Assembly: GCF_014648915.1 (NCBI RefSeq) | Contig: NZ_BMSA01000009.1 | Span: 62,001-126,000, forward strand | Source: Streptomyces phaeofaciens | Lineage (GTDB): Bacteria > Actinomycetota > Actinomycetes > Streptomycetales > Streptomycetaceae | Length of the DNA: 64,000 nt | Direction of reading: 5' to 3' | Part shown: piece after piece, positions 38,124 to 46,266 of the stretch | Layout of the letters: each line of letters begins with the position of its first letter | How positions within the stretch are numbered: the first letter of the stretch is position 1 | Translations under genes and position numbers: made by a program | The notes under the pieces: generated by a model | Seen by the model: only the letters and a program-made list of their open reading frames with translations | What the model was told of the DNA's origin: nothing | Databases searched by the model: none

Positions 38124-39167
38124 GTGACCGTCGTTTGGATCAACGGCGCGTTCGGTGCGGGAAAGACCACCACCGCACGGGAACTGATCGACCTGCTCCC
38201 GAACAGCACGCTCTTCGACCCCGAGGTCATCGGTGGAGCGCTGCCGCACCTGCTGCCGCCCAAGCGCCTCGCCGAGGTCGGCGACTTCCAGGACCTGCCG
38301 ATCTGGCGCCGGCTCGTGATCGACACCGCCGCCGCGCTGCTCGGCGAACTCGGCGGCACCCTCGTCGTCCCCATGACCCTGCTCCGCCAGGAGTACCGGG
38401 ACGAGATCTTCGGCGGTCTCGCCGCCCGCCGGATCCCCGTCCGGCATGTGCTCCTCGCCCCGGCGGAAACGATCCTGCGCGAGCGAATAGCCGGCCGGGA
38501 GGTCCCGGCCGACCTCCCCGACGGCGAGATACGGATCCGGCAGTGGTCCTACGACCACATCGAGCCCTACCGGGCCGCGCTCGCCTCCTGGCTCACAGCC
38601 GACGCCCATCCCATCGACACCGGCGCCCTCACTCCGTACGAGGCCGCCGCCCGGATCGCCGAGGCCGTCGGCAGCGGCGCCGCACGTGCCTGCGAGATCG
38701 TGCAGACCCCCGAGCCCACCGCCGAGACCGTGGCCGCGGGGGTGCTGCTCTTCGACGAACAGGACCGGGTGCTGCTGGTCGACCCGACCTACAAGCCCGG
38801 CTGGGAGTTCCCCGGCGGGGTCGTGGAACCGGGGGAGGCGCCCGCGCGCGCGGGGATGCGCGAGGTCGAGGAGGAGACCGGCATCCTGCTGCGGGACGTA
38901 CCCCGGCTGCTCGTCGTCGACTGGGAACGGCCGCTGCCGCCCCGGTACGGCGGGCTGCGTCTCCTCTTCGACGGCGGACGGCTGGACTCCGCCGCCGCCG
39001 CCGGTCTGCGGCTGCCCGGCCCCGAACTGCGCGGCTGGCGCTTCGTCACCGAGGAGGAGGCGGCCGGCCTGCTGCCGCCGGTCCGTTACGAGCGGCTGCG
39101 CTGGGCGCTGCGGGCGCGGGAGCGCGGGGCGGCGCTGTACCTGGAGGCCGGCACTCCGCTCGGGTGA
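38124..39167 (+). CDS. P-loop kinase and NUDIX hydrolase fusion
   Basis: This single protein of 347 residues joins two domains. Residues 1-180 form a P-loop kinase-like domain: Walker A in WINGAFGAGKTTTARELIDL, an Asp/Arg-rich lid (RIAGREVPADLP), similar to small nucleotide or antibiotic kinases. Residues 195-347 are a NUDIX hydrolase: the box GVVEPGEAPARAGMREVEEE ends in TGI, with VAAGVLLFDEQDRVLLVDP before it. The joint could link phosphorylation of a nucleoside-like compound with cleavage of a nucleoside-diphosphate derivative. GTG 38124 follows AGAGGGGGAACC. No partner genes are adjacent; substrate is unknown. Confidence 0.85.
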   Translation: MTVVWINGAFGAGKTTTARELIDLLPNSTLFDPEVIGGALPHLLPPKRLAEVGDFQDLPIWRRLVIDTAAALLGELGGTLVVPMTLLRQEYRDEIFGGLAARRIPVRHVLLAPAETILRERIAGREVPADLPDGEIRIRQWSYDHIEPYRAALASWLTADAHPIDTGALTPYEAAARIAEAVGSGAARACEIVQTPEPTAETVAAGVLLFDEQDRVLLVDPTYKPGWEFPGGVVEPGEAPARAGMREVEEETGILLRDVPRLLVVDWERPLPPRYGGLRLLFDGGRLDSAAAAGLRLPGPELRGWRFVTEEEAAGLLPPVRYERLRWALRARERGAALYLEAGTPLG

Positions 39168-39387
39168 GTGCCCGGGACACCGGCTCCGCCGGGTACGGCG
39201 GTGAGTCGCCCCGTTCGCGCGGTCGGCGCTCGAAGCCCCCCGCAGACGGCGACCGGCGCGTGCCGGCTCACCGGCGAAGCGGCCCCTGCGGAACCTCCCC
39301 CGGCCGCAGCCCCTCGGCGCGGCCGCACGCGAAGCGCCGACGTGCCGGTGCAGGTGGGAGGTTCGCGGACACGAGCCCGATCGGCAC

Positions 39388-39421
39388 CGCGGGGAACGGC
39401 AGTTGTCCGCCGTTCCCCGCG
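39388..39421. terminator. Hairpin terminator between kinase-NUDIX and dipeptidase genes
   Basis: CGCGGGGAACGG (39388-39399) pairs perfectly with CCGTTCCCCGCG (39410-39421), loop 10 nt, directly after the dipeptidase stop. The 259-bp gap before it contains only short GC-rich inverted repeats. Confidence 0.8.
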
Positions 39422-39426
39422 CGGGA

Positions 39427-40782
39427 TCAGCCCGCCGCGTAGGTGCGCAGGAAGAGCGCCTCGGCCACCGACAGCCGCTCCAGCTCCTGCGGGGACACGC
39501 TCTCGTCGACCGCGTGGATCTGCGCCTCCGGCTCGCTCAGCCCGATCAACAGGATCTCCGCGTCCGGGTACAGGGCCGCGAGGGTGTTGCACAGCGGGAT
39601 GGAGCCGCCCTGGCCGGCGTAACTCATCTCCTGGCCCGGGTAGGCCACCGCCATCGCCTCGGCCATCGCCGCGTACGCCGGGCTGGTGGTGTCGGCGCTG
39701 AACGGCTGGCCCTGGCCGATCTGTTCGGTGCTCACCCGGGCGCCCCACGGGGTGTGCGCCTCCAGGTGGGCCTGGAGCAGCTTCGTCGCCTCGGCGGCGT
39801 CCATGCCCGGCGGCACCCGCAGGCTGATCAGCGCACGGGCGGCCGCCTGCACCGACGGGGTGGCGCCGACGACGGGCGGGCAGTCGATGCCGAGCACGGT
39901 GACGGCCGGGCGGGCCCAGATGCGGTCGGCGACCGTGCCGGAGCCGATCAGCTCCACGCCGTCCAGCACCTTGGCGTCCCGGCGGAACTGCTCCTCGTCG
40001 TACTGGAGGCCCTCCCAGCGGGAGTCGTCGGTCAGCCCGTCCACGGTGGTCGAGCCGTCCTCGGCGCGCAGCGAGTCCAGGACACGGATCAGCGCGCCGA
40101 GCGCGTCGGGCGCGGCGCCGCCGAACTGGCCGGAGTGCAGGTTGCCCTCGAGGGTGTCGACGCTCACCCGCAGCATGGTCATGCCGCGCAGGGTGGAGGT
40201 GACGGTGGGCAGGCCGACCCGGAAGTTGCCCGCGTCGCCGATCACGATGGTGTCGGCGGTGAGCAGCTCCGGGTGCTCCTCGGCGTACCGCTCCAGACCG
40301 CCGGTGCCCTGCTCCTCGGAGCCCTCCACGATCACCTTGACGTGGACCGGGACGCCGCCGTTCGCCTTGAGGGCGCGCAGCGCGAGGAGGTGCATGACGA
40401 CGCCGCCCTTGCAGTCGGCGCTGCCGCGCCCGTACCAGCGGCCGTCACGCTCGGTCAGTTCGAACGGCGGGGTGGTCCAGGCGGCTTCGTCGAGCGGCGG
40501 CTGCACGTCGTAGTGGGCGTAGAGGAGAACCGTTTTCGCGCCGGCGGGCCCGGGGAGGTAGCCGTAGACCGACTGGGTGCCGTCCGGCGTGTCGAGGACG
40601 GCGACGTCCTGGAAGCCCTCGGCGCCGAGCGCGTCCATGATCCAGCGGGCCGCGGCCTCGCTCTCGCTCCTGGGGAACTGGTCGAAGTCCGCCACCGACT
40701 TGAAGGCCACCAGTTCGGTGAGCTCCGCCCGCGCCCTGGGCATCAGCGAGGCGACGGTCTCGGCGACCGGATTCGACGACAT
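39427..40782 (-). CDS. M20 family dipeptidase
   Basis: This zinc-dependent cytosolic dipeptidase has 451 residues. Metal ligands are visible in LLYAHYDVQPP (His, catalytic Asp), WYGRGSADCKGG (Asp ligand), VIVEGSEEQGTGG (catalytic Glu, Glu ligand), and GDAGNF plus SIPLCNTLA. The dimerisation insert follows GMTMLRVSVDTLEGNLHSGQF. This pattern fits M20/M20C-type dipeptidases that cleave various dipeptides. ATG 40782 has AAGGAG upstream. Convergent with the kinase-NUDIX gene, with a shared terminator. Confidence 0.9.
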   Translation of the reverse strand: MSSNPVAETVASLMPRARAELTELVAFKSVADFDQFPRSESEAAARWIMDALGAEGFQDVAVLDTPDGTQSVYGYLPGPAGAKTVLLYAHYDVQPPLDEAAWTTPPFELTERDGRWYGRGSADCKGGVVMHLLALRALKANGGVPVHVKVIVEGSEEQGTGGLERYAEEHPELLTADTIVIGDAGNFRVGLPTVTSTLRGMTMLRVSVDTLEGNLHSGQFGGAAPDALGALIRVLDSLRAEDGSTTVDGLTDDSRWEGLQYDEEQFRRDAKVLDGVELIGSGTVADRIWARPAVTVLGIDCPPVVGATPSVQAAARALISLRVPPGMDAAEATKLLQAHLEAHTPWGARVSTEQIGQGQPFSADTTSPAYAAMAEAMAVAYPGQEMSYAGQGGSIPLCNTLAALYPDAEILLIGLSEPEAQIHAVDESVSPQELERLSVAEALFLRTYAAG

Positions 40783-40975
40783 GGGCACGCTCCTTGTGGG
40801 TGCGACGTTGTACGGATGAACAGTGGTCCGCACGGGTGACCGTGCGAGCGTACGCGCCTGCCGGGGTGGGGTTCGCGTACGCCGTCGATCCTCCCACAGC
40901 GGACCGTGGCGATCTCCGCCGTAGGATGCGGGGGACAGGTGCGGCAAGCGGCTTGATCGGGAGCAGTAGACCATC

Positions 40976-42214
40976 GTGAGCAGCGAGAACTCTTCGGCGG
41001 ACGACGTGCGGCAGGTGTGGGACGTCGTCGTGGTGGGCGCGGGACCCGCGGGGGCTTCGGCCGCCTATGCGGCGGCTGTCACGGGGCGGCGTGTCCTGTT
41101 GCTGGAGAAGGCGGAGCTGCCCCGCTACAAGACGTGCGGCGGCGGCATCATCGGCCCCTCACGCGACGCCCTGCCACCCGGCTTCGACCTGCCCTTCCGC
41201 GACCGGGTGCACGCGGTGACCTTCTCGAACAACGGGCGCTTCACCCGGACGCGACGGTCCCGGCAGATGCTCTTCGGGCTGATCAACCGGCCCGAGTTCG
41301 ACCAGCAGCTCGTCGAGCACGCCCAGAAGGCGGGCGCCGAGCTGCGGACCGGCGTCACGGTCAGCCGGGTCGAGCAGCACGGCTCGGCGGTGCCGGACCG
41401 GCGTACGGTCGCGGTCGTCCTCCAGGGCGGCGAGACCGTGCTGGCGCGGTCGGTGGTCGGCGCGGACGGCAGCGCGAGCCGCATAGGAGCGCATGTCGGT
41501 GTGAAGCTCGACCAGGTGGATCTGGGCCTGGAGGCGGAGATCCCGGTGCCCGACACGGTCGCCGAGGACTGGAAGGGGCGCGTTCTCATCGACTGGGGGC
41601 CGATGCCCGGCAGTTACGGCTGGGTGTTCCCCAAGGGCGACACGCTGACCGTCGGTGTGATCTCCGCGCGCGGCGAGGGCGCCGCCACCAAGCGGTATCT
41701 GGAGGACTTCATCGGCCGCCTCGGCCTCGCCGGCTTCGAGCCGAGCATCTCCTCCGGTCATCTGACCCGTTGCCGTGCCGACGACTCCCCGTTGTCGCGC
41801 GGCCGGGTGCTGGTCTGCGGGGACGCGGCGGGTCTGCTGGAGCCGTGGACCCGCGAGGGCATCTCCTTCGCCCTGCGTTCGGGCCGGCTGGCGGGCGAGT
41901 GGGCGGTCCGGATCTCCGAGGCGCACGACGCGGTGGACACCCGCCGCCAGGCCCTGAACTACGCGTTCGCCGTCAAGGCGGGCCTCGGCGTGGAGATGTC
42001 CGTGGGCAAGCGGATGCTCACGCTCTTCGAGCGCCGGCCGGGGCTGTTCCACGCGGCTCTCACCGGTTTCCGCCCGGCCTGGCGGGCGTTCGCGGACATC
42101 ACCCGCGGGCGTACCACCCTGGGCGAGCTGATCCGCTCCCACCCGATGGCCCAGCGCGGACTGGCCGCCATGGACCGGCGGGAGACGCCGCCGGCCGAGG
42201 AGAGCGATTCCTGA
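40976..42214 (+). CDS. Geranylgeranyl reductase family FAD oxidoreductase
   Basis: This 412-residue flavoprotein is related to geranylgeranyl reductases and the flavin-dependent reductases of menaquinone side chains. The FAD motif is VVVVGAGPAGASAAYAAAVTG, followed by ELPRYKTCGGGIIG (family signature), and GRVLVCGDAAGLLEPWTREG, the C-terminal FAD-binding DG motif. It probably reduces an isoprenoid double bond (for example the menaquinone tail); the substrate is inferred. The GTG at 40976 follows GGGAGCAG. A TAGGAT -10-like box lies at 40922. A hairpin past the stop overlaps the next gene's end. Confidence 0.88.
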   Translation: MSSENSSADDVRQVWDVVVVGAGPAGASAAYAAAVTGRRVLLLEKAELPRYKTCGGGIIGPSRDALPPGFDLPFRDRVHAVTFSNNGRFTRTRRSRQMLFGLINRPEFDQQLVEHAQKAGAELRTGVTVSRVEQHGSAVPDRRTVAVVLQGGETVLARSVVGADGSASRIGAHVGVKLDQVDLGLEAEIPVPDTVAEDWKGRVLIDWGPMPGSYGWVFPKGDTLTVGVISARGEGAATKRYLEDFIGRLGLAGFEPSISSGHLTRCRADDSPLSRGRVLVCGDAAGLLEPWTREGISFALRSGRLAGEWAVRISEAHDAVDTRRQALNYAFAVKAGLGVEMSVGKRMLTLFERRPGLFHAALTGFRPAWRAFADITRGRTTLGELIRSHPMAQRGLAAMDRRETPPAEESDS

Positions 42215-42221
42215 GGCCGTG

Positions 42222-42254
42222 CCGGATCACCGTCGGTTCGTGACGGTGATCCGG
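42222..42254. terminator. Hairpin terminator overlapping the convergent gene's 3' end
   Basis: CCGGATCACCGTC (42222-42234) pairs perfectly with GACGGTGATCCGG (42242-42254), loop 7 nt. Part of the stem encodes the last residues of the Ddn-like protein. Confidence 0.8.
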
Positions 42255-42682
42255 AACACCGGATGGTCGGGGGCGATCCGGCGCAGCTCGGCTTCGGGCG
42301 AGTCCGGCCCGATCCCGTTGAAGAAGACACCCACCTCGGCCTTCCAGCGCTTGAGGTAGGCCCGCAACAGCGGGGCCTTGTCGTCGTCGGCGACCTCCGC
42401 CGCGGTGAACTCCTCCACGCTCCTGCCGAGGCGCAGTTCGCCGCCGCCCGCCGCGCGCATGTTGTGCGTCCACTGGACATGGCCGCGCGGTGCGATCAGG
42501 TACTGCTGTCCGTCGACGGTCAGCAGGTTCACGGGCGTGGTCCGCCACTCGCCGCTCTTGCGGCCGCGGACCGCCAGGACCCGGGATCCCCAGACGCTCA
42601 GACCGCGGCGGGTCAGCCAGGCCACGGAGCGGTTGAGGACGTTGACGGTGAACCAACCGGGCTTCTGGACGTGGGTGGACAT
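42227..42682 (-). CDS. F420-dependent nitroreductase-like (Ddn family) oxidoreductase
   Basis: This 151-residue split-barrel protein belongs to the nitroreductase family deazaflavin-dependent oxidoreductases. Typical segments are WGSRVLAVRGRKSGEWRTTP (phosphate-binding of F420), VNLLTVDGQQYLIAPRGHVQ and WTHNMRAAGGGELRLGR. It reduces a quinone, nitro compound or other acceptor with F420H2; substrate unknown. ATG 42682 has GAGGAGGCAGC upstream. Divergent from a TetR gene with several matching palindromes between them, so it is the probable repressed target. Confidence 0.87.
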   Translation of the reverse strand: MSTHVQKPGWFTVNVLNRSVAWLTRRGLSVWGSRVLAVRGRKSGEWRTTPVNLLTVDGQQYLIAPRGHVQWTHNMRAAGGGELRLGRSVEEFTAAEVADDDKAPLLRAYLKRWKAEVGVFFNGIGPDSPEAELRRIAPDHPVFRITVTNRR

Positions 42683-42709
42683 GGCTGCTGCCTCCTCGGC
42701 GGAAAGTGT

Positions 42710-42813
42710 GAGCACTGCTCTCGCTCGATTCGAGTGTGCAGGAGTTCGGTGTGGCATGGCAAGAGCGGTGCTCTCTTTTTTGTTCACCGCTCTCGAATGT
42801 GGGCACTGCTCTG
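42710..42813. promoter_or_regulatory. Cluster of operator palindromes between Ddn and TetR genes
   Basis: GAGC-ACT-GCTC (42710-42720) and AGAGC-GGT-GCTCT (42762-42774) are palindromes with the same half-site. TTCACCGCTCT (42783-42793) and GCACTGCTCT (42803-42812) repeat it. Four related half-sites in 104 bp mark the probable binding region of the adjacent TetR protein. Confidence 0.6.
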
Positions 42814-42834
42814 CTTTCATGGGACACTGGCCGT

Positions 42835-43536
42835 ATGAGCACCCCACAGGGCGCCCGGGCCCGCGCCAGGATCGAAGTCACCGCCGCCATCAAGGAGGAG
42901 GCGGGCCGCCGGCTCGCCGCCGAGGGCGCCGCCAAGCTCTCGCTGCGCGCCGTGGCCCGCGAGCTGGGCATGGTCTCCTCCGCCCTGTACCGCTACTTCC
43001 CGAGCCGCGACGACCTGCTGACCGCGCTCATCATCGACGCCTACGACTCCCTCGGCGAGCGCGCGGAGGCCGCGCACACCGTCGTCGCCGACGCCGGCGC
43101 CGGCCCGGTCCGGCGCTGGGTCGCGGTCTGTGAAGCGGTACGCGGCTGGGCACTGGACCGTCCGCACGAGTACGCGCTGATCTACGGCTCCCCCGTGCCG
43201 GGTTACAGCGCCCCCCAGTCGACCGTCCCCGCCGCCGCCCGGGTCGGCCTCCTCCTCATCGGCATCGTGCGGGACGCCGGCCAGGGTCCCGGACTCGCCC
43301 CGCTGCCGCTGCCGGCCGAGCTGCGCCCGGAGGCCGAGCGGATGGCCGCCGACCTGGCCCCGGACCTGCCCCCGGAAACGGTCGCGGCCCTGGTCGCGGC
43401 CTGGGCCCAGCTCTACGGACTGGTCGGTTTCGAGGTGTTCGGGCAGTTCCACCGCGTGGTGGAGGACCGCGAGCCGTTCTTCCGGCACGCCGTGACCGGA
43501 CTGGCGCACGGGGTCGGGCTGCGCGAGGGGGGCTGA
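42835..43536 (+). CDS. TetR/AcrR family regulator
   Basis: This repressor has 233 residues with the TetR DNA-binding domain ARIEVTAAIKEEAGRRLAAE, LSLRAVARELGMVSSALYRY and FPSRDDLLTALI. The C-terminal part contains the TetR_C_33-like segment WVAVCEAVRGWALDRPHEYA. It is divergent from the Ddn-like gene and probably represses it and itself through the palindromes upstream. The ATG at 42835 has no clear ribosome site. Confidence 0.9.
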   Translation: MSTPQGARARARIEVTAAIKEEAGRRLAAEGAAKLSLRAVARELGMVSSALYRYFPSRDDLLTALIIDAYDSLGERAEAAHTVVADAGAGPVRRWVAVCEAVRGWALDRPHEYALIYGSPVPGYSAPQSTVPAAARVGLLLIGIVRDAGQGPGLAPLPLPAELRPEAERMAADLAPDLPPETVAALVAAWAQLYGLVGFEVFGQFHRVVEDREPFFRHAVTGLAHGVGLREGG

Positions 43537-44050
43537 CCTGCGGGGGCGGGGCTGCGGTGCGCTGACGCGCGGTGTCGGGTTGCGTGACGTGCGCCGGCGT
43601 GCGGTGTGGGGTTGCGTGACGTGTGCCGGCCTGCGGCGTCGGAGGCGGGGCCGGGTGTGCGTGCGGTGGCTTTCCGGGGCCGGGGCTGCCGGAGATGCGT
43701 CGAGGTGCGGTGTCGGGTTGCGTGGTGTGCGCCGGCGTGCGGTGTCGGGTCGCGTGACGTGTGCCGGCCGCGGTGTCGGCCTCCCTCCCTCCCTCCCTCC
43801 CTCCCGCCCGCCCGCCCGGCCGAGCGGGCGTGCGTGTGCGTCGCGGGGGCGTACGGCTCCGGGAGTGGTCCGCCCCGCTCCCGGACGCGTCGAACCACCG
43901 CGCCCCCGGACCGGAGCGACTGGCGGCGCAGGTCGGTGCCCGTGATCCGGCGGACGGTCCTCGCCCGGCGGACGTACGTCAGGGGGAGTAGGGACGGTCA
44001 CCTCGTCCGGCGGACGTCCGCCGGGGCCGGCGGCGTCTAGCGTGGCGGGC
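43537..44050. other. 514-bp repeat-rich intergenic region
   Basis: No credible gene occurs between the TetR and histidine-kinase genes. The first half carries decayed 32-bp tandem repeats, followed by a (CCCT)n tract and a short (CGCC)n tract (about 43780-43820). The last 200 bp are ordinary GC-rich sequence ending in the promoter of the kinase gene. Long open frames across it encode only Arg/Pro-rich low-complexity sequence. Confidence 0.65.
43567..43779 (+). repeat. Decayed 32-bp tandem repeats
   Basis: The unit is close to GCGTGCGGTGTCGGGTTGCG followed by TGACGTGTGCCG. Clear copies are at 43567-43596, 43597-43628, 43705-43734 and 43735-43766, with partial copies at 43629 and 43767. A (CCCT)n and (CGCC)n microsatellite follows. 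No spacers are present, so it is not a CRISPR array. Confidence 0.75.
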
Positions 44051-45280
44051 ATGGACGAACTCCAGGTGAGCGGGGGCGGCGGCCCGGGGCGGTGGTGGCG
44101 GCACGGGCCGCCGTGGCTGCGCCGCTGGGCGGACGACGAACCGCGGGCGGCCCGATGGCCCTGGCGGTCCACCCTGCTGCTCACCGCCTTCGTCCTCGCC
44201 GGCTCCACCTTCGCGGCCCACGCCCAGGAGGCCGAGCGGGCCCCGCTCGACCCCTTCGCGCGCGCCCTGCTCCTCGTCGCCTGCGGCCTCCTGCTGTGGC
44301 GTCACCGGTACCCGGTGGCCGTCGTCTTCGGCACCTCGGTCGCGGTCGCCCTCTACCTGGGCGCCGGATACCCGTACGGCCCGGTCTTCTTCACCGTGGC
44401 CGTGGCCTGCTTCGGCGCCGTGGTCGCCGGGCACCGCCGGGCCGCCTGGACGGCCCTGGGCATCCTGTGCGCCGTCCATCTGCTGGTCGCGCACTGGCTG
44501 TACCGATGGCTGCCGCCGTCCGGGGACACACCGGCCTCCTTCGGGCAGGAGATCGTCGTCACCGGCTGGCTGGTGGCGATCGTGGCGGTCGCGGAACTGG
44601 CCCGGACCCGGCGCGAGCAGTGGGCCGGGGAGCGGGCCGAACGCGCGCGGGCGGCCCGGCGGCGCGCCGACGAGGAACGGCTGCGGATCGCCCGCGAGCT
44701 GCACGACGTCCTCGCGCACAGCCTCTCCGTCATCAACGTGCAGGCCGGCGTCGGCCTCGCCCTCCTCGACTCGGACCCGAACCAGGCCCGTACCGCCCTC
44801 ACCACCATCAAGTCCGCCAGCAAGGAAGCGCTCGGCGATGTGCGCCAGGTGCTCGACACCCTCCGCGCGCCCGGGGCCGCGCCGCGCGCTCCGGCGCCCG
44901 GCCTGGACCGGCTGCCCGAACTGGTGGAGCAGGCGGCCCGCGCCGGCCTCACCGTCGACGTCCTGGGGGAACCGCCCCGGCTGCCGCCCGGCACCGACCT
45001 CGCCGCCTTCCGGATCGTCCAGGAGGCCCTCACCAACGTCGTACGGCACTCCGGTTCGCGTCACGCGCGCGTGCGGCTGGAACGGGCGGGCGGGACGGTG
45101 CGGCTGCGCATCGACGACGACGGCCCGGCCACCGGCGCGGACGCGGGCGGCAGCGGCAACGGACTCGCCGGAATGCGGGAGCGGGCCGCGGCGCTCGGTG
45201 GCACGATCGAGGCGGGGCCGCGCCCCGACGGCGGGTTCCGGGTGCTCGCCGAACTGCCGGCCGAGGGGGAGGACCAGTGA
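44051..45280 (+). CDS. Two-component sensor histidine kinase (HisKA_3 type)
   Basis: This membrane sensor kinase has 409 residues. After a basic/Trp-rich N-terminus come about five hydrophobic segments (STLLLTAFVLAGSTFAAHA to VTGWLVAIVAVAELA). The HisKA_3 box ERLRIARELHDVLAHSLSVI holds the phospho-accepting His, and the ATPase domain has VQEALTNVVRHS (N-box) and DDDGP...GNGLAGMRERAAALGG (G-boxes). ATG 44051 is preceded by TAGCGT at 44038-44043 without a ribosome site, so a leaderless start is likely; GTG 44042 is an alternative. It is coupled to the response regulator by a GTGA overlap. Signal unknown. Confidence 0.9.
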   Translation: MDELQVSGGGGPGRWWRHGPPWLRRWADDEPRAARWPWRSTLLLTAFVLAGSTFAAHAQEAERAPLDPFARALLLVACGLLLWRHRYPVAVVFGTSVAVALYLGAGYPYGPVFFTVAVACFGAVVAGHRRAAWTALGILCAVHLLVAHWLYRWLPPSGDTPASFGQEIVVTGWLVAIVAVAELARTRREQWAGERAERARAARRRADEERLRIARELHDVLAHSLSVINVQAGVGLALLDSDPNQARTALTTIKSASKEALGDVRQVLDTLRAPGAAPRAPAPGLDRLPELVEQAARAGLTVDVLGEPPRLPPGTDLAAFRIVQEALTNVVRHSGSRHARVRLERAGGTVRLRIDDDGPATGADAGGSGNGLAGMRERAAALGGTIEAGPRPDGGFRVLAELPAEGEDQ

Positions 45281-45942
45281 TCCGCGTACTGCTCGCCGAC
45301 GACCAGTCGTTGGTCCGGGCCGGGTTCCGGGCGTTGCTCGACGCGCAGTCCGACATCGAGGTGGCCGGGGAGGCCGCCGACGGCGAGGAGGCGGTGCGCC
45401 GGGTGCGCGCGCTGCGGCCGGACGTCGTCCTGATGGACATCCGCATGCCCCTGCTCGACGGACTGGCCGCCACCCGCCGGATCACCGGTGACGAGGCGCT
45501 CGCCGAGGTCAAGGTGGTCATGCTCACCACCTTCGAACTCGACGAGTACGTCTTCGAGGCGATCCGGTCCGGCGCCTCGGGCTTCCTGGTGAAGGACACC
45601 GAACCCGACGAACTCCTGCGCGCCGTACGGGCGGTGGTGGCCGGGGACGCGCTGCTCTCACCGGGGGTGACGCGCCGGCTCATCGCCGAGTTCGCCGCCC
45701 GCTCCAAGGAGCCCGCCGCGGCGGACGAGCTGGGCCGGCTGACCGAGCGGGAGCGGGAGGTGATGGCCCTGGTCGGCATCGGCCTGTCCAACGAGGAGAT
45801 CGCCCGCCGGCTGGTCGTCAGCCCGCTCACCGCCAAGACCCACGTCAGCCGCGCCATGGTGAAGCTGGGCGTCCGCGACCGGGCCCAACTGGTCGTCCTG
45901 GCCTACGAGTCGGGGCTGGTGCGCCCGGGCTGGCTGGGCTGA
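45277..45942 (+). CDS. NarL/LuxR-type response regulator
   Basis: This is a 221-residue two-component regulator. The receiver domain has the acidic pair in VLLADDQSLVRAG, the phospho-Asp in PDVVLMDIRMPLLDG, and Lys in FLVKDTEPDELL; the C-terminal LuxR helix-turn-helix is LTEREREVMALVGIGLSNEE with VSPLTAKTHVSRAMVKLGVR. It overlaps the kinase stop by 4 bp. Its 3' 40 bp overlap the DUF6332 gene on the opposite strand. Confidence 0.93.
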   Translation: MIRVLLADDQSLVRAGFRALLDAQSDIEVAGEAADGEEAVRRVRALRPDVVLMDIRMPLLDGLAATRRITGDEALAEVKVVMLTTFELDEYVFEAIRSGASGFLVKDTEPDELLRAVRAVVAGDALLSPGVTRRLIAEFAARSKEPAAADELGRLTEREREVMALVGIGLSNEEIARRLVVSPLTAKTHVSRAMVKLGVRDRAQLVVLAYESGLVRPGWLG

Positions 45943-46187
45943 GGCCGCTGCCGGAAGGCGACGAGCACGGACACCACCCGGACCACGAACACCACGGGCG
46001 CGAGCACCGGCGCCGCCCGTGCCAGGAACCTCTCCGCCAGGTGGGGGAGCGGGAGGAGCAGGGCCGGACCGGCGAGCGCCCCGAAGGTCACCGCCGCCAC
46101 GAACGCCGCGCTGGCCAGCGCGTATCCGATCTCCACGGTGACCGCGTCCCGTTCGGCCTGTGTGCGCCGCCCCCCGTACCCGCTCAT
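45903..46187 (-). CDS. DUF6332 small membrane protein
   Basis: This 94-residue protein starts MSGYGGRRTQAERDAVTVEI and has two hydrophobic helices (GYALASAAFVAAVTFGALAG and VFVVRVVSVLVAF). It fits DUF6332, a Streptomyces family of unknown function. Its last 40 bp lie inside the response-regulator gene on the other strand. ATG 46187 is used; ribosome site not obvious. Confidence 0.65.
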   Translation of the reverse strand: MSGYGGRRTQAERDAVTVEIGYALASAAFVAAVTFGALAGPALLLPLPHLAERFLARAAPVLAPVVFVVRVVSVLVAFRQRPQPSQPGRTSPDS

Positions 46188-46266
46188 GCACCGAGTCTCA
46201 CAGCCGGGCGCCCGGCGGGGCAACAGACCCCGCCGGGCGCACTTCAGGAAGACGTCGAGACGCTCC

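Noticed and set aside
43567..43779. Possible CRISPR array
   Set aside because: The repeats are directly adjacent and decayed, with no unique spacers, and no cas genes are present.
42817..44208. Pro/Arg/Thr-rich minus-strand ORF over the tandem repeats
   Set aside because: Its peptide repeats come only from the DNA repeats; no ribosome site, and it runs antisense through the TetR gene.
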